Shown here one piece after another: positions 18,507 through 26,796 of a stretch of 40,592 nucleotides of DNA. The position numbers and the translations under genes are program-made. Origin of the DNA: Geomicrobium sp. JCM 19039. GTDB taxonomy: Bacteria; Bacillota; Bacilli; Bacillales; Marinococcaceae. Below the pieces are notes generated by a model, which searched no databases, was not told the origin of the DNA, and was given only the letters and a program-made list of their open reading frames with translations. Numbering within the stretch: position 1 is the first letter of the stretch; the number at the start of each line of letters is the position of its first letter. The stretch is taken from contig NZ_BAXB01000029.1 of NCBI RefSeq assembly GCF_000698145.1, positions 1 through 40,592 of the forward strand, in the 5' to 3' direction.

Positions 18507-18553
18507 AAAAGCGACACCCCCATTCATGAACAATGAATGGGGGTGTCGCTTTT
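18507..18553. terminator. Very strong bidirectional terminator after ddl
   Basis: A perfect 21-base-pair stem (18507-18527 with 18533-18553) with a five-base loop. It begins with AAAAGCGACACCC and ends with GGGTGTCGCTTTT, giving T-runs on both strands. It lies 18 bases past the ddl stop. Confidence 0.92.
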
Positions 18554-18570
18554 GATATTTTCCATCGTGC

Positions 18571-19798
18571 TTATTTCTTACTTCCACCTTTGCTTCCGCC
18601 TTTTCCACCACCGCCGCCTTGTAAGGAGAACAGGTTGGAATCAATAGAAAAGGTAAGGCGTTCGCGATCGCGCTGGCGCTTTAATGCTAGCTGGATCATG
18701 TCATGTGTGAGTGTCTGAAAGTCTTTGCCGGCAGGTTCCCATAAGTAGAAGGAAAGGGACCCTGGAATCGTATTAATTTCATTCACGTAGACGGAGTCGT
18801 TCGTTTCATCAATCATGAAATCGATGCGCGAGACGCCACCACAACCGAGGGCTTTGAATGTGCGCACTCCTAGTGATTGGATTTCTTCTGTGCGTTCATC
18901 AGAAACCGGAGCAGGGATGATGCGATCGGTGCTTTCCATTCCGCCACTCGTCCCTTTTGAACCTCCACTTGATTTGCTGCCGCCGTTTGAACTGCCTTGA
19001 TATTTATCGGCATAGCTAAGGATTTCTTCTGTCTTTAATACTTCTTCGAGTACAGATGCTTCAGCGTGCTCTGTGTCTCCGAGAACTGAGCAGTTAATCT
19101 CCTTTAGTTCCCCGATGAGTGGTTCAATGACGAGCTTACTAGCGTATTCTAACGCTTCTTCTACGGCAGTCTCTAGCGATGTGCGGTTTCTAGCAATTCC
19201 AATGCCAACACTGGAACCGAGGTTCGCGGGTTTGACAATCGCCGGGTATCCCAACTTCTCTTCGACTTGGGTAACAACAGCCTCCATGTCTTCATCCATT
19301 CGCGCCCATAAAACCATACGTCATCGAGCACAGGCAATCCTTCATTACGAAGAACTTGCTTCATCGTGATTTTGTCCATACCCGCGGCAGAAGCCCCAAC
19401 GTCACAACCGGTATATGGGATGTTCATGAGTTCAAATAACCCTTGCAAACCCCATCTTCGCCGAAGGTTCCGTGGAGAACTGGAAACGCGACATCAATTT
19501 GACCAGCTTCGCGTTTGCCAAATCGTGGTACAGGCAACTTTTGCAAAATGATGCCACCATTTTCTGCGGCAATCGGTGTGACGACCGTTGATTCTTGCAA
19601 AAGGTTCTTCAAGTCTTTGTACGCTTCAATATCAAGCAGTGATTCCCCTGTGTACCACGTGCGGTCTTTACTAATATAGATCGGAACCGGTTCATAACGG
19701 TCCGTGTCCATCGCATGAATGGCCTGGAGTCCTGAAATGACCGACACTTCATGCTCTACAGAAATCCCGCCGAAAAAAACACCTACTCTAGTTTTCAT
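18571..19798 (-). CDS. ddl: D-alanine--D-alanine ligase-like protein with Gly/Ser/Lys-rich insert and tail; two frameshifts
   Basis: An ATP-grasp ligase of about 409 residues when corrected, longer than the usual 350-370. Landmarks: VGVFFGGISVEHEVSVISG, FPVLHGTFGEDGV, LFELMNIPYTGCDVGASAAGMDK, KPANLGSSVGI, GVSRIDFMID and the Mg-binding NEINTIPGSLS. The overall pattern is nearer to VanG-type than to DdlB-type ligases. One base is missing near 19450 (restoring GVLQGLFEL) and one near 19309 (restoring FYWARMDED). The omega-loop region SYADKY is followed by a Gly/Ser/Lys-rich insert before GMESTDRIIPAP. The C-terminus ends in a GGGGGKGGSKGGSKK-like tail. ATG at 19798 is preferred because GGAG lies nine bases before it. 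It follows murF by 21 bases. Confidence 0.8.
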
Positions 19799-19819
19799 CG
19801 CATTCATCTCCGTTCAGTC

Positions 19820-21417
19820 TTACTCCTCAAATGTGTCCGGCAAGTCATTCTCTAACAGAACGACGGAAGGTTCCGTGGCCGTCACGTCTCGCATCTTCGC
19901 GAGTGCATCTTGCAAATTCGACGCGACATAATACTTGTCTTCTGAATACCCCGCTTCTTCAAGTCCATCTTGTAGCGGGATGGTCTGCTTTTTACCGACA
20001 AGTATAATGTAATCACACACTTCTGCAGCATGCGTTGCCAAACGTTTATTCAATTCATATTCACGATCGCCAAGTTCGATCATCCCTGGCGTAATCAATA
20101 TTTTCTTCTCCGGCATGTATCCGAGAACTTCTACTGCCATCTTTGATCCTGATGGGTTCGAGTTGAAACTGTCATCAATAATCGTGAGTGTATCGCTCGT
20201 TCGTTTCAGTTCAAGTCGATGCGCAACAGGGGCAACACCTTTAATCGCGCGGGCAATGACGTCAAGCGGAATATTCTTCTCCGCACCAATGGCAACCGCA
20301 GCAAGGATATTATAAATGTTGTGACGACCGAGCAGTTTCGTTTGAATCTCAACACTCGTGCCGTCATATTTTTCGACAGTAAACGTCGTTCCTTTACCTG
20401 AATACGTGATATTCGTCGCCCGGTAGTGTAAGTCTTCAGCATCGATTCCGTAATACATCGTGCGTACACTATTCACTTGCGGATAGGCACGAATGTTGTC
20501 GTCGTCCTTGTTTAAGAACGCCGTCCCGTCGTGCGGCAGTGTTTCAACAAGCTCAAACTTCGTTTTCTTAATTGTTTCCAACGTCTTAAATGTCTCAAGA
20601 TGCTGTTCACCGATCGCCGTCACAATCCCGTATTTCTGGTTAACGAGTGTACAGATTTCTTCAATATCGTGCTCTTGCTTGGCACCCATCTCAGCAATAA
20701 AAAGGTCGTGGTATGGCTTTAATTGTTCACGAATGGTCCGCGTGACGCCCATCTTCGTGTTGTAACTTTCAGGTGTCATTAACACATTATATTTGCTTGC
20801 GAGCACCGCTTTTAGGATATGCTTCGTACTCGTTTTCCCGTAACTTCCAGTGACCCCAATGACTTCTAAGCTCGGCATGTCACGTACGATCCGCTCGGCA
20901 TCGTGGAAGTAATATTGGTTAATTTGTAACTCAATCGGCATCGTAATGACGTTTGCGACCATGACGATAAAGTACGTAAGAAATGTTGCAGCCGCAAGGA
21001 TTGCAATGAATAGACCATCGCAAACGTGCCACCAGCGCTCCACCAGAACGCACCTAAAAAGATGAGCAAGTAAACGAGACCAATGGTCGTTAACAGTCGC
21101 TTCACTCTTGACGTATAAACGAGCTTCTTTTTCTCTTCCGTCTGAGGGCGCAGTGCAGTCAATGATGCAAACACGATAATTGCCCAAGCAGCAATCACGT
21201 AGAAGGATATGTTTTCAGAGAGCGGCAGTGCGATCAAAGACAAGAATGGCAACAAATCCCATAAGCGAAATGCTTTCTTTGTATTTCCTTTCATCCAGCG
21301 GAAATAACGTTCATTACGATATGAGTTGAGCTGCAACATATGGACATTCCGTTTCACACGGATGATTGTGTATAATGCCCAGGCAATGGCAAGTAGTAGG
21401 ATGAGCAGACTTTCCAT
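19820..21417 (-). CDS. murF: Membrane-fused Mur ligase (MurF-like), frameshifted near 21018
   Basis: About 532 residues when corrected. The first 165 or so residues contain about five hydrophobic segments (for example MESLLILLLAIAWALYTII, ISFYVIAAWAIIVFASL, LLTTIGLVYLLIFLGAFWW, LFIAILAAATFLTYFIVMVANV). They take the place of the usual N-terminal UDP-binding domain. The Mur ligase core follows: P-loop GVTGSYGKTSTKHIL, LFIAEMGAKQEHDIEEI, HRLELKRT, and the C-terminal domain with IIDDSFNSNPSGSKMAVEVL. One base is missing in the last membrane segments. By family it would join D-Ala-D-Ala to UDP-MurNAc-tripeptide with ATP. The membrane domain suggests a variant or lipid-linked substrate (inference). 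It starts five bases after the hydrolase gene. Confidence 0.75.
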
Positions 21418-21421
21418 ATGT

Positions 21422-22206
21422 TTAGATGGCCTCCTTGTCTTTTTCGAGGAAATGATTAATGACAATCAAAAATTCTTGGAGGTTATCGAGGTATGAAAAA
21501 TGCCCTGCACCTTTAAGGACGACCAGTCCAGCATTAGGAATTAACTTCTCCATCTTTTCACCGTCGGAAACAGGAGTGTCATCATCCTCCTCCCCCATAC
21601 GAGTAGAGTTGGGACCGTGACCTTTGGCATAAGATGCTGCAAATCTTCATTGACAACCCGCACGAGTGTCTGTTGCATCACCCCGGATGCGTTTTGATAA
21701 TCTGTTGAGCCGACCTTTTTCTTCATATTAGAAAGAATTTCTTCTTTACGTGATCGAAGACCCGGTAAGCTCAGTATTTTCTTTGCCGTTTTAAATGAAT
21801 AGACTTTCATATAGTAGTTCAGTTTACGTTTCGGTTTCACACCGGCACTGTCAACGAGAATGACTTTGTTTACCGGATGTTCAGACGCATAGCGAATCGA
21901 TACACGCCCACCATTGGAATGACCGATCAAAATTGGATCTTCTATGTTTTGTTTCAGTATAAATTCTCTAAGCATTTTCGCAAAGTCATCTGAACCCCAA
22001 GGCTTTGGTGGCTCTTCACTTTCTCCAAATCCGGGAAGGTCGATGGACCATACTTTAAAATGTTGTTCAAGGTTTCGATGAACTGGGCCAAAGGCTTGAA
22101 TATTGGCTCCCCAACCGTGAAGGAGCAGGACGTCTTTTCCTTCGCCCGAGCAATGGAAATGAACCTGCTTTCCATGAATATCTATAAACACGTTAATACG
22201 CCCCAT
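21422..22206 (-). CDS. Alpha/beta hydrolase, frameshifted near 21595
   Basis: About 261 residues when corrected, a classic alpha/beta-hydrolase fold. The oxyanion region is LLLHGWGANIQAFGPV, the nucleophile elbow is GHSNGG, the acid is in VWGEEDDDTPVSD and the His is in LKGAGHFSYLDN. The last two are visible only after adding one base in the C-run at 21592-21596. Without this the protein would stop at 21541 and lose its catalytic His. The corrected stop lies just before murF, so hydrolase, murF and ddl form one operon. The substrate is unknown; the operon suggests a cell-wall or membrane-linked ester or amide. Confidence 0.78.
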
Positions 22207-22383
22207 TCTATTGTTAAAGCATGCGTGCAGACGACGCTCATTCTCCTATCATAACACAGCACACACTTCGTTGGCTTTTTATTTTATTTTACATGATGCC
22301 AGTGAGTAAAAAAAGAAAATTTGACTTACTTTCAGCGTATGTCACGAATCGTTCACTGTTGAACGATTGTGATTCACTTTATC

Positions 22384-22422
22384 AAAAAAATAAGCCCCGC
22401 CAAAGATGCGGAAGGCTTATTT
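22384..22422 (-). terminator. Terminator of the nagA-nagB-nagR operon
   Basis: Two-part stem AATAAGCC with inner CCGC pairs with GCGG and GGCTTATT. On the minus strand it is followed by a T-run (complement of the A-run at 22384-22390). It lies directly past the nagR stop. Confidence 0.85.
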
Positions 22423-23145
22423 CTATCGGGATAGTGTCTGGAAAAACGTATAACGGTCGCCTCTGTACACAGAATCGACAAACTCAAAAGCTTCCCCTGT
22501 TCCAAGATATGACGTTTGTTTCATTCTCATCACGACGCTGCCTTCAGAAATACCGAGCCGTTTCGCTTCCTGTTTTGTAGCTACACTCGCTTCGAACGAT
22601 TGCTCTGCAGAGACAATTTCGAAACCTGCACGCTCTACCGCCGAATAAAATGACGACTCGACGTCGGTTTTTTTTAGTGTAGGAAAGAGGGATCGCGGAA
22701 TCCACACCGTTTCGATGCACATCGGTTCTTCATTTGCGAGGCGGACCCGTTTAATTTGAACAACTTTTGCATCTTCTGACACACTAAGTTGTGTGGCCAC
22801 CTCGCTCGGAGCGCTCACCTCTTCAAAAGCAAGAAAGTGGCTGCCTGGTGAGAAGCCCCGTTCGCGCATCTCTTCGGTAAAACTCGTTAAATCCTTCATC
22901 ACGTGCGTCATTTTTTTGGCACTCACAAACGTGCCTTTTCCTTGTTGCCGGTACAAGATGCCTTCTTGGACGAGGTTGTTTAACGCTTGGCGAACGGTCA
23001 TGCGACTAATGCTATAACGCTCAGCGATCTCTCTTTCAGGAGGTAAAACTTCGTGTTCTTCTAACTCACCTTCCTGAATTTGCTCTTTCATGCTTTGTTC
23101 GAGTTGATAATAGATGGGGATTTTCGACTGTTTATCAATCATCAC
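22423..23145 (-). CDS. nagR: GntR/HutC-family repressor of amino-sugar genes (NagR/YvoA-like)
   Basis: A 240-residue protein with an N-terminal GntR winged helix-turn-helix (residues 8-75, IPIYYQLEQSMKEQI, LPPEREIAERYSISRMTVRQALNNLVQEGIL) and a UTRA effector domain (about 95-235). Members of this group bind GlcN-6-P or GlcNAc-6-P and release the nag operator. Its start overlaps the nagB stop by four bases (ATGA), so the repressor is made with the enzymes it controls. A matching operator-like dyad lies upstream of nagA at 25095-25110. Confidence 0.88.
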   Translation of the reverse strand: MMIDKQSKIPIYYQLEQSMKEQIQEGELEEHEVLPPEREIAERYSISRMTVRQALNNLVQEGILYRQQGKGTFVSAKKMTHVMKDLTSFTEEMRERGFSPGSHFLAFEEVSAPSEVATQLSVSEDAKVVQIKRVRLANEEPMCIETVWIPRSLFPTLKKTDVESSFYSAVERAGFEIVSAEQSFEASVATKQEAKRLGISEGSVVMRMKQTSYLGTGEAFEFVDSVYRGDRYTFFQTLSR

Positions 23146-23888
23146 TTCGTTGCCATACTTTCATCCAACTCCACAGCGGCTGCTTCGTCAATAAATAGCG
23201 TCACATTAGGGTGGTTTTGCAATACTGTCGCTGGGTGGTTTGGATTTGGCGCCTCGCTGATCATTTTTCGCACTGCTTCTGCTTTATCCGACCCAGAGAC
23301 GAGAACGAGAATTTCTTTTGCTTCTAATATTGTCGAGATTCCCATCGTAATTGCTTCGCTTGGCACCTCTTCTAATGTGTTAAAATAACGGGCATTCGCT
23401 TCTCGCGTCTGTTCATCGAGTTCGATGCGATGCGTACGGGAATTAAAAGACGTATTCGGTTCATTAAAACCGATATGTCCGTTGTGACCGAGACCGAGTA
23501 TTTGCAAGTCAATCCCTCCACTCAACTGAATCTGCTGCTCATAGTTCAGACATTCTTGTTCAATGTCGCAAGCCTCTCCATTTGGCAGATGGGTGTTGTG
23601 TGCACGCACATCCACATGGTCAAACAAGTGCTTCTTCATATACGCATGATAGCTTAGTGGGTGGTCGTCGTTAAGACCGATATACTCATCGAGATTAAAC
23701 GTCATCGCATGTTGAAAAGATAACTCTTTCCGGTTATATTTTTCAACTAAATAGCGGTACATCCCTTCAGGTGTGCCGCCAGTGGCTAAACCTAAAACAA
23801 TTTCAGGATTGTGGAGCATTTTGTTTGCGATTTGTTCGGCAGCTGCTCCGCTCATTTCTTCATAATCTTTCATCACACAAACTTTCAT
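23142..23888 (-). CDS. nagB: Glucosamine-6-phosphate deaminase
   Basis: An intact 248-residue protein of the NagB family. It carries the phosphate-binding GLATGGTPEGMY, the catalytic Asp in TFNLDEYIGL, and the active-site block LGLGHNGHIGFNEP, containing the base and acid residues. The length equals the short Bacillus-type NagB, without the allosteric C-terminal extension of the E. coli enzyme. It converts GlcN-6-P to fructose-6-P and ammonia in the cytosol. It overlaps nagA upstream and nagR downstream by four bases each. Confidence 0.93.
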   Translation of the reverse strand: MKVCVMKDYEEMSGAAAEQIANKMLHNPEIVLGLATGGTPEGMYRYLVEKYNRKELSFQHAMTFNLDEYIGLNDDHPLSYHAYMKKHLFDHVDVRAHNTHLPNGEACDIEQECLNYEQQIQLSGGIDLQILGLGHNGHIGFNEPNTSFNSRTHRIELDEQTREANARYFNTLEEVPSEAITMGISTILEAKEILVLVSGSDKAEAVRKMISEAPNPNHPATVLQNHPNVTLFIDEAAAVELDESMATK

Positions 23889-25062
23889 TTTGACCCCTCC
23901 TCAAATCGCAATTGTCCCGCGCACCAAGTTTCTTGCAGCACGTCTTGCCCAAACAGCACGACATCGGCATCAAAGCCCGCCGCAACGTTTCCTTTTCGAT
24001 CCGAGATGTTCAGCGCTTTTGCTTGGTTCCAAGACGTCATCTTGGCAACGTCTTCCCACGATGCATCTGTAAACGTGCGCATGAGCCGAACGGCATCGTT
24101 CATTCGCAGAACACTGCCTGCCAACGTACCATCTTCAAGCGTCGCTTTCTCCCCGTGCACACGAACCGTTTGCCCCCCTAAATCATAATCGCCGTCTGGC
24201 ATTCCTTTCGCGCGCATCGAATCGGTAATTAAGAGCAAACGGTCCGAGCCGATCGCTTGAAATGCGCTCCTCACCGCTCCTGCCTTGCTATGCATCCCGT
24301 CAACAATCAATTCACTTTTTAATGAAGGGATCGTAAATGCTGCCCCGACGACACCGGGCGCCGGTGGTGCAGTCCTGGCATGGCATTGTACAAATGAGTC
24401 ACGTGCATCGGTTCATCTTGAACAAGTTGCTCCAACGTTTCGTACTCAACGGTCGTATGTCCAATGGATGTGATCACTCGTTCATCGATGCATTTTTGCA
24501 AAAGTTTGTTTGCGCCTTCGATTTCGGGGGCGAGCGTAACGATCCGGATTGTACCGTCGGCAGCTCGTTGGAACTCTGCAAACATCTCTACGTTTGCAGG
24601 TTCTATATGCTCGAGCGGTTGAGCGCCACGCTTGTCAGGGTGAATAAACGGGCCCTCTAAATGCACACCCAGTAATTCAGCAGACCCAAGCTTTTTCACC
24701 GACTGAGCACACTGCTGGAGCGCTTGTACAGTTCGATCCTTACTGCTCGTTATCGTTGTCGCTAAATAGGCGGTCGTTCCTTCCGTCGGCAATTTCTCTC
24801 CGAGGGTTGTGAACACGTCTTCGTTGGCGTCCATCACATCCACACCGTAGCCACCGTGAATGTGTACGTCAATGAATCCTGGCAACGCTGTCGTATCCTT
24901 ATCATACGTGCGGATCGGGACATGTGCAGGGAAACTCGTGTTGTCATTCTTACCGACAGCAACAATCTTGCCGTTACGCATGTGAATATACGCGTTATCC
25001 ATAAACAAACCATCCGAAACAACATTCAATCCAGCTAGAATTACCTCCCGCAACGCTCTCAC
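23885..25062 (-). CDS. nagA: N-acetylglucosamine-6-phosphate deacetylase, frameshifted near 24362
   Basis: About 392 residues when corrected. It is an amidohydrolase with PGFIDVHIHGGYGVDVMD (metal-binding H-x-H), GVHLEGPFIHPDKRGA (Glu ligand), SIGHTT, VTHLYNAMPGLHHRRPG (His ligands), DGMHSK, and the catalytic Asp in LLITDSMRAKG. One base is missing in the C-run near 24362. Adding it restores RRPGVVGAAFTIPSLKSELIVDG. It removes the acetyl group from GlcNAc-6-P, giving the NagB substrate. It is the first gene of the nagA-nagB-nagR operon. Confidence 0.9.
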
Positions 25063-25094
25063 CTCTTTTCTTGTAACATATCACTATGACCTCT

Positions 25095-25110
25095 AGTTGT
25101 CTAGACCAAT
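25095..25110 (-). promoter_or_regulatory. NagR-type operator upstream of nagA
   Basis: On the minus strand the site reads ATTGGTCTAGACAACT, a dyad with a GTCTAGAC core. It closely resembles the operators bound by YvoA/NagR and DasR. It lies 33-48 bases upstream of the nagA start, where binding would block transcription. Confidence 0.7.
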
Positions 25111-25179
25111 ATTTTTATGTTTTAACGATGGACATGCCGGGAACACTCCTTGTAGCGACAATGAAGGAGGAAACAATTT

Positions 25180-25458
25180 ATGAAAGTAGATGAACTATAT
25201 ATGGATGGTGGCAAAGCCATTACATTTCGCACAGGAGAATTAAACGTAACAGAAAATGATCAATGGAACGGCGTATTTCACGCAGTTGATGAGCAGAATT
25301 TGATCTTTGATGCCGTCAGCTCTAAGAAAACCTTTGATTTTCATTTTGAAACGAGCGAAGGTACGTTCGAAGGACCTGCCTTTGTTTCTGATATTGATAG
25401 TGAGAAAACAGAGAACATCGTTTATATTCAAAGCACAGGCAACCTGAAACAGAAATAA
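25180..25458 (+). CDS. Small hypothetical protein (92 residues)
   Basis: A short acidic soluble protein with no signal peptide or membrane segment, which I do not recognise. The alternating pattern (KAITFRTGELNV, GVFHAVDEQNLIFDAV, TFDFHFETSEGTFEGPAFVSD, ENIVYIQSTGNLKQ) suggests a small beta-sheet domain. It has a strong AAGGAGG site and its own terminator, so I consider it a real gene. It stands alone, divergent from nagA and next to the left end of a repeat element. Confidence 0.7.
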   Translation: MKVDELYMDGGKAITFRTGELNVTENDQWNGVFHAVDEQNLIFDAVSSKKTFDFHFETSEGTFEGPAFVSDIDSEKTENIVYIQSTGNLKQK

Positions 25459-25463
25459 TGATG

Positions 25464-25498
25464 AACCCCGTCAACGCAAGCGTTTGGACGGGGTTTTT
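25464..25498 (+). terminator. Terminator of the small hypothetical gene
   Basis: Stem CCCCGTC / GACGGGG with an inner AACGC/GCGTT pairing, followed by TTTTT. It lies five bases past the stop codon. Confidence 0.9.
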
Positions 25499-25521
25499 GT
25501 ATGGAACAGGGCAAATCTCTG

Positions 25522-26176
25522 CTCTAGTTGAACAAACCTGCGCTAAACCTTTTCCTGATTTGCACAGTTGATTGTTGCTTCCCACTGCAGGCGGATGGTT
25601 GCACTCCAGAGCACAAGGGCAACATCGGTGGTCAAATGACAGCCACCGTGTTTTCTATGCACTCCAGAGCACAAGGGCAACATCGGTGGTCTAAAGACGC
25701 CCACCGTGTTTTCTATGCACTCCAGAGCACAAGGGCAACATCGGTGGTCTAAAGACGCCCACCGTGTTTTCTATGCAGTCCCGATCATAAGAGCATTACG
25801 GTTCACGTTTCTGGCTACTGTTTACGGTGTATGGAAAGAAGTCCAAATGCCCCATATATTCATTTTTGTGACACTTGGGAAAGAAAAATCATCATTTTAA
25901 ACGTGGATGCGCACATAAACGGAGTCAATGGTCACAAAACGCGATATATGTGACCGTTGAGGGCCGAAAGTGCCCGTTTTGAGGGCTGGATTGTCACATA
26001 AGTAAGAGGTCATCACATACTTAAACCAGGTGGTGACCATCAGTCACGTCTTTTTACTTTTGGCAAACGTTTTCCGTGTTGCCCGCAACCCTTGCAGTGT
26101 CGAAGTGAGATGAACTTCAACAGACGATAGGTAGGCGTTTGCCGGTAAAGACCGATCTCGGTTATCGGATTCAGTG
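25522..26176 (-). repeat. Family A dispersed element, inverted copy, fused at its end to a family B element
   Basis: The reverse complement of this segment matches 16986-17679. Its left boundary is CTCTAGTTGAAC, equivalent to the right end of the other copy. It has three 58-base units (25601-25658, 25659-25716, 25717-25774) and then a long flank with the GGTCACA/TGTGACC stem near 25930-25960. Near 26176-26184 (GAATTTCTT) the match to family A ends and the match to family B begins, without the terminal sequence normally found on either. The two elements therefore form one chimeric block. Confidence 0.78.
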
Positions 26177-26616
26177 AATTTCTTTAAGAACCAATGGTAA
26201 ACTTGGTGAAGTGGAAACTGTGCTCGAATTGCGATCGAACGGTTCTCAAGTTAGGGAAAATCGCCGGAAAAGCGGTCTATTCTCATAAACTTGGTAACAG
26301 ATTGCCGGGTCACGTGTACAATCCCCGCCCCGAAGTACCTGCAAGACGTCGGCGCGGTTCGCGCCGAACCAGGGCCGACTTGGTTTCGACCCCGCCGGGG
26401 CCGACAAGTTGCTCGCTTATAGGCATTCAATCTGCGCTCCAGTTGGAGCAAACTGCGCGCAAGTTTAGTGGAATGAGCACCAAAATCGTTAAACTAGACA
26501 AACTTGCGCGCAGAACGTGGAAACTTGCGCGCAAAATGGCACCCAACAATGGGCTCCCCCTCCCACCCAACGCCCAACAGCGCAAATCAAGAAAATCTTA
26601 CGTTCATTCTATATAG
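26177..26616 (+). repeat. Family B dispersed element, second full copy
   Basis: It matches 15192-15642 in the same orientation. It has GTGGAAACTGTGCTCGA, CTATTCTCATAAAC, the hairpin TCGGCGC/GCGCCGA (26349-26367) with a loop that differs from the other copy, an outer GTCGGC/GCCGAC stem, two AAACTTGCGCGCA motifs, and the right end CTTACGTTCATTCTATATAG. A 140-residue open frame crosses it but is not conserved in the other copy. One more CACTTGCGCGCAG motif lies beyond the end near 26680. Confidence 0.75.
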
Positions 26617-26796
26617 TTTCATTAAATCCACTGTTTTTAAGCGTAAAAACGAGGAACTAAAGCGCAGATCGGGCACACTTGCGCGCAGACGACAGGGCGG
26701 GCATAGCAACGCTTCTGTGTTTTATTTTGGTTTACGAAATGTTTTCCGTGTTCTTCTCTTCAGAAAGCGGTATCATGATGATGGAGAGGTGGAATT

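Noticed and set aside
19820..21417. Reading the hydrophobic N-terminus and the Mur ligase part as two separate genes
   Set aside because: Adding one base near 21018 gives a continuous protein with smoothly continuing membrane segments, and no ribosome binding site precedes the second part.
26194..26616. 140-residue open frame inside the family B element
   Set aside because: It is Arg/Pro-rich translation of the repeat, lacks a credible ribosome binding site, and the frame is not preserved in the copy at 15.2 kb.
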